Source: Pachyseris speciosa
Lineage: Eukaryota > Cnidaria > Anthozoa > Scleractinia > Pachyseridae
DNA: 64,000 nt
Reading direction: 5' to 3'
Assembly (NCBI GenBank): GCA_016490735.1
Contig: JAEMWC010000259.1
Coordinates: forward strand, 390,001-454,000
Position numbers and translations under genes: made by a program. Below the pieces are notes generated by a model, which did no database searches, was not told where the DNA came from, and saw only the letters and a program-made list of their open reading frames with translations. Within the stretch, counting starts at the first letter, position 1, and the number at the start of each line of letters is the position of its first letter. This document shows positions 55,700 through 64,000 of the stretch, one piece after another.

Positions 55700-56222
55700 G
55701 TGGTGCCGGAAAGGTTACTTGTCTGCACAGCATTTCCTGGTTCTAACGGACCGAGTACAATGAGGTAACTGAGAACTAAAAGACCCTACAACGACCCTTT
55801 CCACAAACGGATATCGTCTGTTCCTCTACACAGAGAAGTCGACATGTCCCCATAAAATCGTGATGATAAGCGTGGCAACGAACCCGTATTGACGCAATTT
55901 CTCTCGTGTGTGGTAACTTTTTAAAAAAATAAATACAGCTTCTTTTCTGAAACATTCTTTATTTCTTGCCATAGGGTTGGCCTTTTTTGGTACAGGGAGG
56001 GGTAAGGGGGTTTACGTTGAGAACTTAATAAAGCAAATATACAAATATATAAAATCAACTTTGTTTAGCATGGGTGACACTAACAGTCTGACTGACAAAC
56101 CTGTAGCCCTCGAAATTCCGGATCAAGTTGGAATTTGGAAATGTTGGTTTTTGAGGAGATGGGAAAACTGGAGTACCCTACATAAGGTAATTACCATGGA
56201 TAACAAGTCAAAATGTAGTTTC
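55700..56222. other. Intergenic, between convergent gene ends
   Basis: No gene or element ends recognised. A second minus-strand AATAAA at 55958-55963 could serve longer glutathione peroxidase transcripts. Confidence 0.5.
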
Positions 56223-56228
56223 TTTATT
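56223..56228 (-). promoter_or_regulatory. Glutathione peroxidase poly(A) signal
   Basis: AATAAA on the minus strand (TTTATT on the plus strand), about 400 nt beyond the stop codon and about 75 nt beyond the candidate SECIS. Confidence 0.55.
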
Positions 56229-56302
56229 ATTTCTTTGGTGACATACAGTGGAATTACAAGCCCTCTTCCCTTCCCTCACTTCTTTCTTCCAAAGGCTGCC
56301 CT

Positions 56303-56356
56303 GTCAACTTCAAGCACACACAAAAGTATTTACATGTATGCCATCATATGTACAAC
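56303..56356 (-). promoter_or_regulatory. Candidate SECIS element
   Basis: On the minus strand: ATGA (56347-56344), 12 nt, AAA, 16 nt, then TGA. The stem ggcatacatg / tgtgtgtgct pairs over about 10 bp with G-T wobbles, giving an AAA-bearing apical loop, as in SECIS elements. It lies ~285 nt after the stop codon, before the poly(A) signal. It is the better of only two ATGA words between the stop and the signal. The lower stem is weak and the AA-to-TGA spacing slightly short, so this needs a folding test. Confidence 0.55.
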
Positions 56357-56630
56357 CTTGTCAAATAAATTTTCACAACTGAACTGCCCTATCTTCAATA
56401 ATAATCCCTGCATTAGAAGTTTTTTCTATTTTTTATATCAAGACAAATGAAAAAAACAAAAATTAGGTATAGTCATGAATTCCATTTCAGACTCTCCCCA
56501 ACTACTCTTCAAAATCTAGGCTCGATTATCAGCCACTGTTTAGGGAAATGAGCCCGTACAGGGAAGATACTCCAGACCTGAGTAAGCAGAGGAAATTGAG
56601 CCAAAACAAAATCCTGTTGTGGCTGAAATT

Positions 56631-57050
56631 CTAAGGTAACAGTTTTTCAATGTCTGATGCAATATCAGAGGTAAGGAAGTAACGACTGTAGCGCTTAAAA
56701 GGAATTCCATTTGAATCTATCAAAAACTTCTCAAAATTCCAAGCCAGATCAGATCTGCGCACTGGACTCCACACAATGGATTTACAATCCTTCATCAGCA
56801 CATCCTCACCATCAGTAGGGTGTGGCAGTTTCTCTTTAAGATAGACAAATAGGGGGTGTGTCTCGGCGCCGTTTACTGACACTTTGCCAAACATCTTAAT
56901 CTTAGGTTCAAAGCCATTCCCTGGTCGCACATACTTCAGGGAGTTAAGAATCTCTTGACCGGACCCATTCTCCTGGTGGCCAAACTGATTGCATGGAAAA
57001 CCCAGAATAACAAGCCCCTTTCCACTGTACTTATCTATGAGCTCATTCAT
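56631..57050 (-). CDS. Glutathione peroxidase exon 2
   Basis: 420 nt including the TAG stop. Starts [20 protein letters not shown] just after acceptor tctgttctccag and ends SDIEKLLP. Contains Q96, W174 and N175 and the substrate-side RYSRYF near the end. Confidence 0.95.
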   Translation of the reverse strand: MNELIDKYSGKGLVILGFPCNQFGHQENGSGQEILNSLKYVRPGNGFEPKIKMFGKVSVNGAETHPLFVYLKEKLPHPTDGEDVLMKDCKSIVWSPVRRSDLAWNFEKFLIDSNGIPFKRYSRYFLTSDIASDIEKLLP

Positions 57051-58299
57051 CTGGAGAACAGAAATAGAGACAATGTGAACACGAGTAGTCAGCTTGTCTA
57101 TGAACCAAGAGTTTCGCAAAACAGTTACTTTAGTTATGCCAAAATAGCATCCAGTTTTTTCTCATAAGGAGAGTTGAGGTCACTGGCCAAGGAGACAAAC
57201 ACTACACCAATTTAATTCCTCATCAAGCTGCCTAAAATCTGAGTCTTTAATCAAGAGAACTATATTGTTTTCTTGTGAGAAAAACTACATCATGGATATC
57301 CCTCTAAAGAAGAGGCTTGACACAGTGATTTACTTGCTATTCCAAACAATAAGATGTGCACAAGAACAGCCTGAGCCTTTGCAGCAACTGGCATGAACGT
57401 TGTCAGTAAAATCTCGTTATGATCATGATAAAAACATTTGTATCTCAATTCAGTTGCAATAATCCCCTTTGCTAGGCTAAATTTTATAAACTGACATTAG
57501 GTGTAACTTAATTGGTGGCAAAATATTGCCTAATAATTATACTTGGAGCTTCACTCTACAAGGATTGAAAGACAAGAGCCTGCATTGATATATTGGAGTT
57601 GGTGGGTGGTTGGGTTAAAAAGGTTGTTATTTTATAGCAGTATAGGTACCTCATGCCTCCTGTTAGAAAAGTGAGGTATCACAATCTTATTTTCTTCTTG
57701 AGATGGTGCTGTCTTACATCAATATTTGTAAACAGCTATTTATAATAAGTGACAAGAGTGCTGTAGTTAGAATTCTTTCAATTCCTAACAAATGATTCAA
57801 TATTTAGGGACCTTAAGATTTCAGTATGAGTACGAGATTGAGCACAAGTATGACTTTTCAAATCTGGTTTGCGTGCTTTACATCATCATTTCGTACATTT
57901 TGTTTCTACAATCTCATCTGCTGTTCAGCAACGAGTAAGAGTTATGGTTCTGGGGAGGTTTGAAATTTTTAAGTCTGAGTACTCCTACTCGTGCTCAAAT
58001 CTAAAGGCCCCTTTTAATGATTAAGCTTCGCCTCTCTTATCTGAGTGTGTTACTGCCGTCTTGTTTCTCGCTTTTTCCATATACTCTACCTGAGTAAAAT
58101 CCCTGACAGTTGTTCCTCAGAGAGATGCCACATTTTCAATCAGCACAACTTTCCCTTTGTATTTTGAGAGGCTGACCTCTTGTCCCTTCAGGTTCTGGGC
58201 TGTGAAGTTATAAATTGACTGACTCATCCTTCTCAAATGCCTCTGGAGACTTTGCCGAGAGGAAGAGCATACAACACTTGCCCGCAGGTACTTAAACAT
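56631..58299 (-). CDS. Selenocysteine glutathione peroxidase (GPX1/2 type)
   Basis: Two exons: 58299-58090 and 57050-56631, both phase 0, joined at ..[15 protein letters not shown]. It makes 209 residues if TGA at 58119-58117 is read as selenocysteine (residue 61, in ENVASL-U-GTTVRD). The enzyme reduces hydrogen peroxide and small organic peroxides with glutathione. The catalytic tetrad is visible: U61, Q96 (NQFGHQ), W174 and N175 (DLAWNFEKF). The loop absent from GPX4 ([14 protein letters not shown].. and [10 protein letters not shown]) is present, so it is the classical, probably tetrameric type. An Arg/Ser-rich leader ([20 protein letters not shown]) precedes a second Met at residue 25 (MSQSIYNF), suggesting mitochondrial and cytosolic forms; this is inference. 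Stop TAG. Gene prediction without Sec support would truncate it at residue 60. Confidence 0.94.
57051..58089 (-). other. Glutathione peroxidase intron
   Basis: 1,039 bp, GT-AG. AT-rich; no repeat ends or further exons recognised. Confidence 0.8.
58090..58299 (-). CDS. Glutathione peroxidase exon 1 with Sec codon
   Basis: 210 nt from ATG 58299-58297 to donor CAG|GTAGAG. Carries the leader, the second Met (58227-58225), [18 protein letters not shown] and the in-frame TGA at 58119-58117, then GTTVRDFTQ. Confidence 0.94.
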
Positions 58300-59184
58300 T
58301 CTTGAAAGCTGCAGAGTATATGTTTTGTATTTGCATAGTATTAAATTGGTATGGGCTACTAAAAAGGGGAGGAGTCGGGAGAAAAGACACAGGAGGTCAG
58401 GGAACAGGGAAAGGGAAGTAGGCAGTTTGGACCCCCTGTCCCACCCCCCTTTGTCTTAGAGTCTGTTAGCCTGGAGGTAGGCAGAACCCTAGCAAAAAAT
58501 TTTTTTTCCACTGTTGTGCTCACAATAAGGCTTCAGTTTGGAATCACCCTACTAGCATAATACTAGTAGGGCTATTGCGAGTTCCAAGTTCTGTACTTAA
58601 GAATAAGTGTTAGCTGAAGCGTGACGAGTTTGGTCTAATGTTTACGAATAACATAAGTTAACTACCTAAAAATTTGCTTCAAAACCTACTATGTCACAGC
58701 TGACCCCCTTAGTCTAACGCATTCGAAGCGGCCCCCCCGCCCAGTTGCAAACTTGCTACGCGGGCCCGGACATTGGGAAACTACTCCAGTCAAGTTCTAG
58801 GGAAATGCATCACTGCCCCCGGCAGTCAACAGTCAACGAGAACTACTAAGCGCTGGACATTACATAGAATGGCAAAAGCCAACTAATTACCCGGGCTGCG
58901 CGCGTCTCGCGCGGCGCCCGGGTCTTAAACTACCGACGATTATTCTTTTTCGTCGTCGAGTATCATCCACAAATGGCACTTCCGGCGTTTCTGCGCAAGC
59001 GCTAACTATTTTTAACAACAGTGATGCGTGTTGTCACGTACGGGAAAATGTCGATTCATCTTGTGGCTTTTGAAGTCTGAACAAACAATATGTTAAGAGA
59101 AGTGTCTATGCGAATGTTTGCAAGTTCAACGGCGAGAAGAAAGCTTTTAACATGAGTAAACTTAATGGCAGATGGACTGCTTCA
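58300..59184. other. Upstream of glutathione peroxidase
   Basis: No promoter motif I can defend. Holds a short hairpin ccctactagcataatactag (58552-58576) and a GC-rich hairpin 58889-58923 (cccgggctgcgcgcg / cgcggcgcccggg). 59030-59160 is duplicated at 59365-59500 (see next entry but one). Confidence 0.5.
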
Positions 59185-59510
59185 CGAGATTGCGAGTAGT
59201 CTCTAATTTTGGCGACGGATTTTGGGGCCACGTGCGCGCGCGAAGTTGCGAGGAGACGCGACGCGAGGGGAGCGCCAAAAATTAGAGACTACAGACAAAG
59301 GGAGTTTGACCTTTCCCAGCCGAGTGATTCAGAAGTGTAAATCTCATATCAACAGCAAGAATGATGCCTGTTGTCACGTATTGGAAAACGTCGATTCACC
59401 TTGTGTCTTTGAAGTCTGAACAACTAATATGTTAAGAGAAGTGTCTATACGAATGTTTGCAAGTTCAACAGCGAGAAGAAAGCTTTTAACATGACCAAAA
59501 TTTAACTCCA
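59035..59510. repeat. Direct duplication flanking a MITE
   Basis: 'gttgtcacgtacgggaaaat' with 'tttgaagtctgaacaa' and 'atgtttgcaagttcaac' at 59030-59155 recurs at 59370-59495 with few changes, period about 340 bp. The MITE remnant 59185-59292 lies between. Confidence 0.8.
59185..59292. mobile_element. GACTGCGAGTAGTCTC-family MITE, copy 2
   Basis: 'attgcgagtagtctctaattttggcg' at the left pairs with 'cgccaaaaattagagactac' at the right; the GC-rich interior shares 'gcgaagttgcgaggagacgcg' with 52919-53068. Confidence 0.75.
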
Positions 59511-59525
59511 GATGGATTGCCGCCG

Positions 59526-60085
59526 TGTTCCCCGTATCGGGTGTCTGGAGAACTCAGACCTAGAACTCAGACCTCAGACCTAGAAAACTCAGCCCCCCCC
59601 CCGCCGCCACCCCCCCCCCCAAGTCTGGAAAACTCAGACCCCCTCAAAACTATACAAATTTTCAAAGTCAAATAAACGTGGACAAAATAAATTATCGCCG
59701 TTCAGTGCGCTGAAATGTTACACCGTCTATTTATCGCAGATAACAAACACTTCACGTTATTATAATCGGCTCCGGAGCACGAGACCTAGAATACTCGACC
59801 CCCCACCCCCAAACTGGAAAACTCAGACCCCCTCACAACTATACAAATTTTCAAAGTCAAATAAACGTGGACAAAATAAATTATCGCCGTTCAGTGCGCT
59901 GAAATGTTACACCGTCTATTTATCGCAGATAACAAACACTTCACGTTATTATAATCGGCTCCGGAGCACGAGACCTAGAATACTCGACCCCCCTCCCCCA
60001 AACTGGAAAACTCAGACCCCCTCACAACTATACAAATTTTCAAAGTGAAATAAACGTGGGCAAAATGAATTATCGCCGTTTATGA
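59526..60085. repeat. 189-bp tandem repeat, ~2.5 copies
   Basis: 'tatacaaattttcaaagt' starts at 59651, 59840 and 60029, exactly 189 bp apart. The unit includes 'aactcagaccccctca', 'aaataaattatcgccgtt' and 'ataatcggctccggagcacg'. Copies 1 and 2 are nearly identical; copy 3 is cut short. The start is marked by poly-C runs at 59590-59620. Confidence 0.93.
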
Positions 60086-60094
60086 GGGGTTTGA

Positions 60095-60205
60095 GTTTTT
60101 ACAGTTTGGGGGGTGGGTCTGAGTTTTCTAGGTCTTGTGCTTCGGAGCCGATTATAATAACATGAGACGACAAAGGAGAAGTGTTTGTAAACAGTTTCAC
60201 TCTGC
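60095..60205. repeat. Inverted partial copy of the 189-bp unit
   Basis: 'ggtctgagttttctaggtct' and 'cggagccgattataataac' are reverse complements of parts of the 189-bp unit, placed directly after copy 3. It extends to 'gaagtgtttgt' (inverse of 'acaaacacttc'). Confidence 0.88.
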
Positions 60206-60999
60206 TAATTAATTTTCTACTCACATTTCACCGAGACGTACTCCATTAACTTTTATGCGAAAAAATCCTACATCGTTCGATAAGCGTTTCCTTTCTCAAA
60301 CAATTATCCAGCGAAGCGAAAACAAGTGTGCTTAGTTTTTTTTTGGAATCAATACACTATTTTTATCACCTTGCAAAAGGATAAACCTCTGTGGCCTAAA
60401 GGTCACTGTTCTTGCCTGTGACACAGCTAACCCGGGTTTGATGTCTTTTAGCTTTTTTAGTGGTATATATCACGGGCTTTATTTTTCTGTTTCTCTTTTT
60501 CTTGTTCTTTTAGAAATATTTTTTACAAGTGTTATAATTACTGTTCTCAATGGTTGAGCTGTATTTTAGAGGAATAAATGTTGATAGGGGTCTAAAGAAA
60601 TAGACTCCAACACAAGCTAAACACAATGCGTCCGATGTAAGAAAGACAGACTTCCCTCTATTCTTTTGTTTAGCACTAAGTTAGGGATACAATACTGTTT
60701 TTTACAAGCCCGGGTTTAGGCTAATTGTAGCCTCTTGTTTAGATTTAACTTACCTTTCTTGCATGAACCGTGAAAAACTCGACCTGCTCCTTCCGATCTG
60801 CTGTGTCACGCATCGAACACTCACGAAAGAGCTGTCGGGAAATTTGGAGAGGAGGGTAAAAAGGGGCCTGAGACCGAGCAATGATTTGTGTGTGTTTCCG
60901 CATATACATATCACTAGTACAGTGATACGTGTATCCCCTCCTCACTCCAGTGTTTTGGGTATCCCCGGTACCCTTCCAGGATACCCAAATCCCTTTAGG
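60206..60999. other. Intergenic; tRNA-like remnant near 60380
   Basis: About 60385-60442 reads 'ctctgtggcctaaaggtcac' and later 'acccgggtttgatgtc', reminiscent of tRNA A and B boxes but with no closing acceptor stem. Otherwise nothing recognised, apart from repeated 'gggtatcc' words near 60955-61000. Confidence 0.35.
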
Positions 61000-61135
61000 C
61001 TGCGAGCAGTCTCTTATTCTCTTATTTTTCTTTTGCGTTACGGTAAAATAAGATAACGCGCGAGGAGCGAGCGGCGAAGCCGCGAGGAACGAGGGCGAAG
61101 TCCCGAAGAAAAAAATAAGAGACTGCGATGGGATA
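61000..61135. mobile_element. ctgcgagcagtctcttatt MITE, copy 3
   Basis: 'ggctgcgagcagtctcttat' at the left and 'aataagagactgcgatgg' at the right; interior 'gcgaggagcgagcggcgaag'. Related to 52919-53068 but more diverged. Confidence 0.65.
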
Positions 61136-61811
61136 TTTGATGATTTGCCGCTTTTCACGCCTTTTTCCTCTCTCGCCACAATCTCTCCTCCTTTTTTGCC
61201 ACTAATTTGCATAATTTTAACTTTTCGCGCGCCCCGCGTGGCTCTGAGGAACAAAGAGCGACCGCTTGCGGTCTAAAATCCCTTGTGTTTTTTGGGTATC
61301 CCTTCCAATTAAGATCAGGAATTCGCGGGAAATTCGTAAAGCGTTTGAGCGATGGATTCCGCAAAATATCGAAACCTTTTGCGGAAAAGTCGGATGGTTT
61401 TACGAAACAGGGCAAAACGATCTTGCAAAGATTTGCTAAAAAAGAGTTTTACTCCTTGTTTTATGTGGACAAGCGGAACGATGGCACAACGCTCCGACGG
61501 CTTGGGCACGCCGGCAGCAATAACACCATTTTAGGAAAATCAAAAAGCAACCAACCGCATTACTTATTTTTATTTAGTCGATTTCTTGTTATATTTTGTG
61601 CTTTCTTTTTGGCTTTCTTCCGTTACAGAGTGGATATGAGGGGGGAGGGGGGTACTTCCTAGTACTGGGCTAATGGGGATGTGCCGCTGGATGGGGTCGC
61701 ATTTTCACGACTGGATTGACTGTAATGGTTTAATCCTTTTTCCCATGTTGTCTTAATTTTGCGTAATATATCAAAAACGAGTGCGAGCGTTTCATCGGGG
61801 GGTCCATAACA
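61136..61811. other. Intergenic, no gene supported
   Basis: Open frames up to 151 aa on the plus strand (61207-61662) and shorter ones opposite. None resembles a known protein, and a repeated 'ttcgcggaa'/'ttgcggaa' pattern suggests repeat origin. Left uncalled. Confidence 0.4.
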
Positions 61812-61841
61812 TCAGACAGACAGACAGACAGACAGACAGAC
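61812..61841. repeat. (CAGA)n microsatellite, LINE tail
   Basis: Seven perfect cagaca-type tetramers ending exactly where the LINE 3' end begins (minus strand), the normal place for a CR1/L2-type tandem tail. Confidence 0.9.
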
Positions 61842-62705
61842 ATGTTTTTATTTGGAGTCTTATACAATATATAGTACATCGACTACGAGTTCCAAATAAC
61901 TAAAAGTTACAAACAACAAATATTGTTACTTAATTAATTATTAATTAAGTTGTTAATTGAATAAGTCTTAGAGTATTTACTTTTTGCCGTCTTCCTCTAT
62001 CCTTTTTTCAAAGCATTCGAATATATGTTTTGCTATTAGCTTTTGTGTTTTAGCATTTCCGCTAGGGGGTTTATTAGAAACATGAATATTTTATTAGGTG
62101 ACATTCTACTTATTTTTATTCCACATTCTTTTTCCAAATAATTAAGTAACGAACGTCTTTTTTCCTGGTAAGCAGGGCATATATTTAGAAAAATGGTATT
62201 CGTCCTCCATTTCTATTTTACAAATTGGGCAAATTCTTTCAGCAGGTTTCTTGAATGGTCTCGAATAACGTCCTGTCTCTATGGCTAATTTGTGGTTGCT
62301 AAGTCGCAGTTTTGTTAGAGCTATTCTGTGTCGTATATTGGTAACCTGATGTAGATAGTCTTCACATTTGTAATTGTCTATCGTTTTGAATAACCGGTAG
62401 GTTCTCATTTTGTTGCTTTGATTAGCATCTTTTCTGATGTCGTTATTTAATTCACTCAGCCATCTTTGTAGTTCAATATCCTTAAGTCGTTGCCTGATCA
62501 TGTTTACAGTTCCTATGCCTGCATAGTGTGCCTTCATCCAGAGTTCTCCTAATCCTATCTGTTCCAACAAGTTTTTGATTTTTTTGCTCCAGAAAGCCTT
62601 ATTTTCGTTCCATTTAATATCATTGTATGCTATTTGGGATAATTTATTTTGATTTTTGGTTAAGGTAAACCAGAACTTAAAGTTCCTACATTGGGCTTCA
62701 ATTAT

Positions 62706-62816
62706 CATTGGGAACCAGCAGAATTAGATCAAAATAAATTCCTAAAGTGGTTGCTGGGAGTTAATAAATACTGCAATAACAATGCGTGCAGGGCTGAGAC
62801 AGGAAGGTTCCCAATG
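62706..62816. other. 111-bp micro-inversion inside the LINE
   Basis: Bounded by CATTGGGAACC (62706-62716) and GGTTCCCAATG (62806-62816). Inside, the plus strand reads AELDQNKFLKWLLGVNKYC and NNACRAETGRFPM, which belongs on the minus strand between EVWGID and IIEAQCRNF. The current minus frame through it (..LPVSALHALLLQYLL) is nonsense. The frame and family order fit only if this block was flipped. Confidence 0.82.
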
Positions 62817-63790
62817 CAATCAATCCCCCACACTTCATTCGCATAAAAGAGTATGGGAGATATCAGTGCATCAAATAACTTCATCGTTAATTTTATATTT
62901 TCTCTGAAGTGGTCTCCCATCTCTTTTCGTAATTTATAGAGTGCTTTAAGTGCAACTTTCTTCAACTCTTGCCTAGCGAGATTAAAGTTTCCAAAAGGAC
63001 TCATTATGAGTCCAAGATATTTATAGGATTTGACATTTTCCAGTTCATCAGCCCCGTATCTGAACAAGTAATTGTTTAAAGACTTACCACAGTTATTAAA
63101 AATCATAATTTTCGTCTTGTCTAAATTTACACTTAAATCGGCATTTTTGCAAAAAGATTCCAGCTTATTAAGGGTTATTTGAAGGCTTTTTGCTGATCTA
63201 GGGAAGATCACTAGATCGTCCGCATATAAGAGACAATTGATAGACTTATCACCTAGCATAATGTCGGTTGGACTCGCCGCATTTAGGAATTTTGGTAGAT
63301 CGCTCAGATAGAAATTAAAAAGAGTAGGTGACAACATGCAACCTTGCTTTACCCCGGCAAAACAGGGAAATGATTCGGTTAAATTGTTATCAATTTTAAT
63401 TGCCGATTTATCGTTTGAGTACATGGATATTAAAACGTCTAGGAAACGTCCTTGAATGCCTCCTTTTCTCAGTTTGTCGAATAGTTTTTGTCGGGTATAC
63501 AGTCAAAGGCTTTTCTAAAGTCGACGAAGCATGAAAAGAGTAAATTTCGGTGCTTCTGTGGTTTAGATTTCACGTACTTGTCAATAAGCATTTTTAATGT
63601 GAAGATGCTATCAACTGTGCCGTGCATTTTTCTGAAACCACCTTGTTCAGCTTTCAAAATTCCTTTTTGAACCATGAAGTCGTACAGTCGATTGTTGAGT
63701 ATTGATGTAAAGAGCTTGCCTAACGCAGAAAGTAACATCAAATCGATTAACGAATACTGAAAATAAATTGGCTCTTCCGGAGCCCCGCAC

Positions 63791-64000
63791 AAAAATTATT
63801 TGAAGAGTTTCTCTTACAGCGGAACCGGGTCGTGGAACAGCCTACCCAGTGGCCTTCGAGCAGCACCATCTTTACATAATTTTAAACTTAACCTACGTCA
63901 CCAAAGTTATGAATGAGTTTTAACACGGCTTTCTTGTAAAGCAACTTTTAGTATGTATAGTTAATTAGTATTTTAGGTTAGTTAGTTTAGTTAGGGATAA
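63791..64000 (+). mobile_element. LINE 3' end fragment, plus strand
   Basis: A frame from 63791 to the TGA at 63914-63916 reads NYLKSFSYSGTGSWNSLPSG then LRAAPSLHNFKLNLRHQSYE, the same CR1/L2-like C-terminal signature as at 43250. The AT-rich 3' UTR (tagttagtttagttaggg) runs to the window's end. It abuts the minus-strand LINE head to head. Confidence 0.75.

Larger units (their letters stand above)
61812..63790 (-). pseudogene. 5'-truncated LINE reverse transcriptase (CR1/L2-like)
   Basis: Minus strand. From the 5' side: reverse transcriptase start SALGKLFTSILNNRL, then GGFRKMHGTVDSIFTLKMLI, catalytic FVDFRKAFD, GVKQGCMLSPTLFNFYLSDL and the active site YADDLVIF. A frameshift near 63490 splits FRKAFDCIP from RQKLFDKLRKGGIQG. 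A 111-bp inversion at 62706-62816 interrupts the next part. The C-terminal domain resumes at 62705 and ends with a CPICKIEMEDEYHF zinc-knuckle-like motif, stop at 62142. The 3' UTR runs to a (TGTC)n tail at 61841-61812. No endonuclease domain is left. Dead copy. Confidence 0.88.

Noticed and set aside
56955..57167. 70-aa plus-strand frame over glutathione peroxidase exon 2
   Set aside because: Shadow of the minus-strand gene.
60385..60442. Possible tRNA gene
   Set aside because: Only loose A/B-box similarity and no acceptor pairing.
61207..61662. 151-aa plus-strand frame
   Set aside because: No recognisable protein features; overlapping frames of similar length on the other strand; repeat-like words.

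Overview
This is a 64 kb piece of animal nuclear DNA, AT-rich and full of introns. It carries one very large gene, one small antioxidant gene, and a dense load of mobile-element debris. The gene structures (56 recognised coding exons in one gene, an animal-type selenocysteine glutathione peroxidase) and the kind of repeats (many palindromic MITEs, tRNA-derived SINE pieces, CR1/L2-like LINE ends) suggest an anthozoan cnidarian, probably a stony coral. The organism is an inference; no species marker was found.

Layout. 1-6548 holds no gene I can support: diverged duplications, a 32-bp tandem array, a TTAA-flanked transposon copy, a 1.5 kb inverted-repeat element and a 190-bp pure C/T tract. 6549-54669 (+) is CNOT1, the scaffold of the CCR4-NOT mRNA deadenylase; I place 56 exons in one continuous reading frame, about 2,386 residues, ending at a stop codon with a poly(A) signal shortly after. 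The first ~70 residues of the protein were not found and are probably encoded upstream of the window. Exon 40 has an apparent one-base deletion in a run of C. The CNOT1 introns hold nearly all the other structure: MITEs with clear target-site duplications, TTAA-flanked elements, piggyBac transposase debris, long hairpins, SINE and LINE fragments, and microsatellites.

54850-56220 is the space between two convergent genes and holds a nested pair of transposons. 56223-58299 (-) is a two-exon selenocysteine glutathione peroxidase of the GPX1/2 type, with an in-frame TGA at the catalytic residue and a candidate SECIS element in the 3' UTR. 58300-61810 is repeat-rich intergenic DNA, including a 189-bp tandem repeat followed by an inverted copy. 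61812-63790 (-) is a 5'-truncated, frame-broken LINE reverse transcriptase that carries a 111-bp internal micro-inversion; a second LINE 3' end (+) fills the window's right edge.

The two host genes are not known to work together: CNOT1 assembles the deadenylase that shortens poly(A) tails, and the glutathione peroxidase removes peroxides. No new defence or biosynthetic system was seen. The most unusual observations are a shared GC-rich apex sequence in otherwise different long hairpins, TIR families whose interiors are unrelated simple-repeat tracts, and the LINE micro-inversion.
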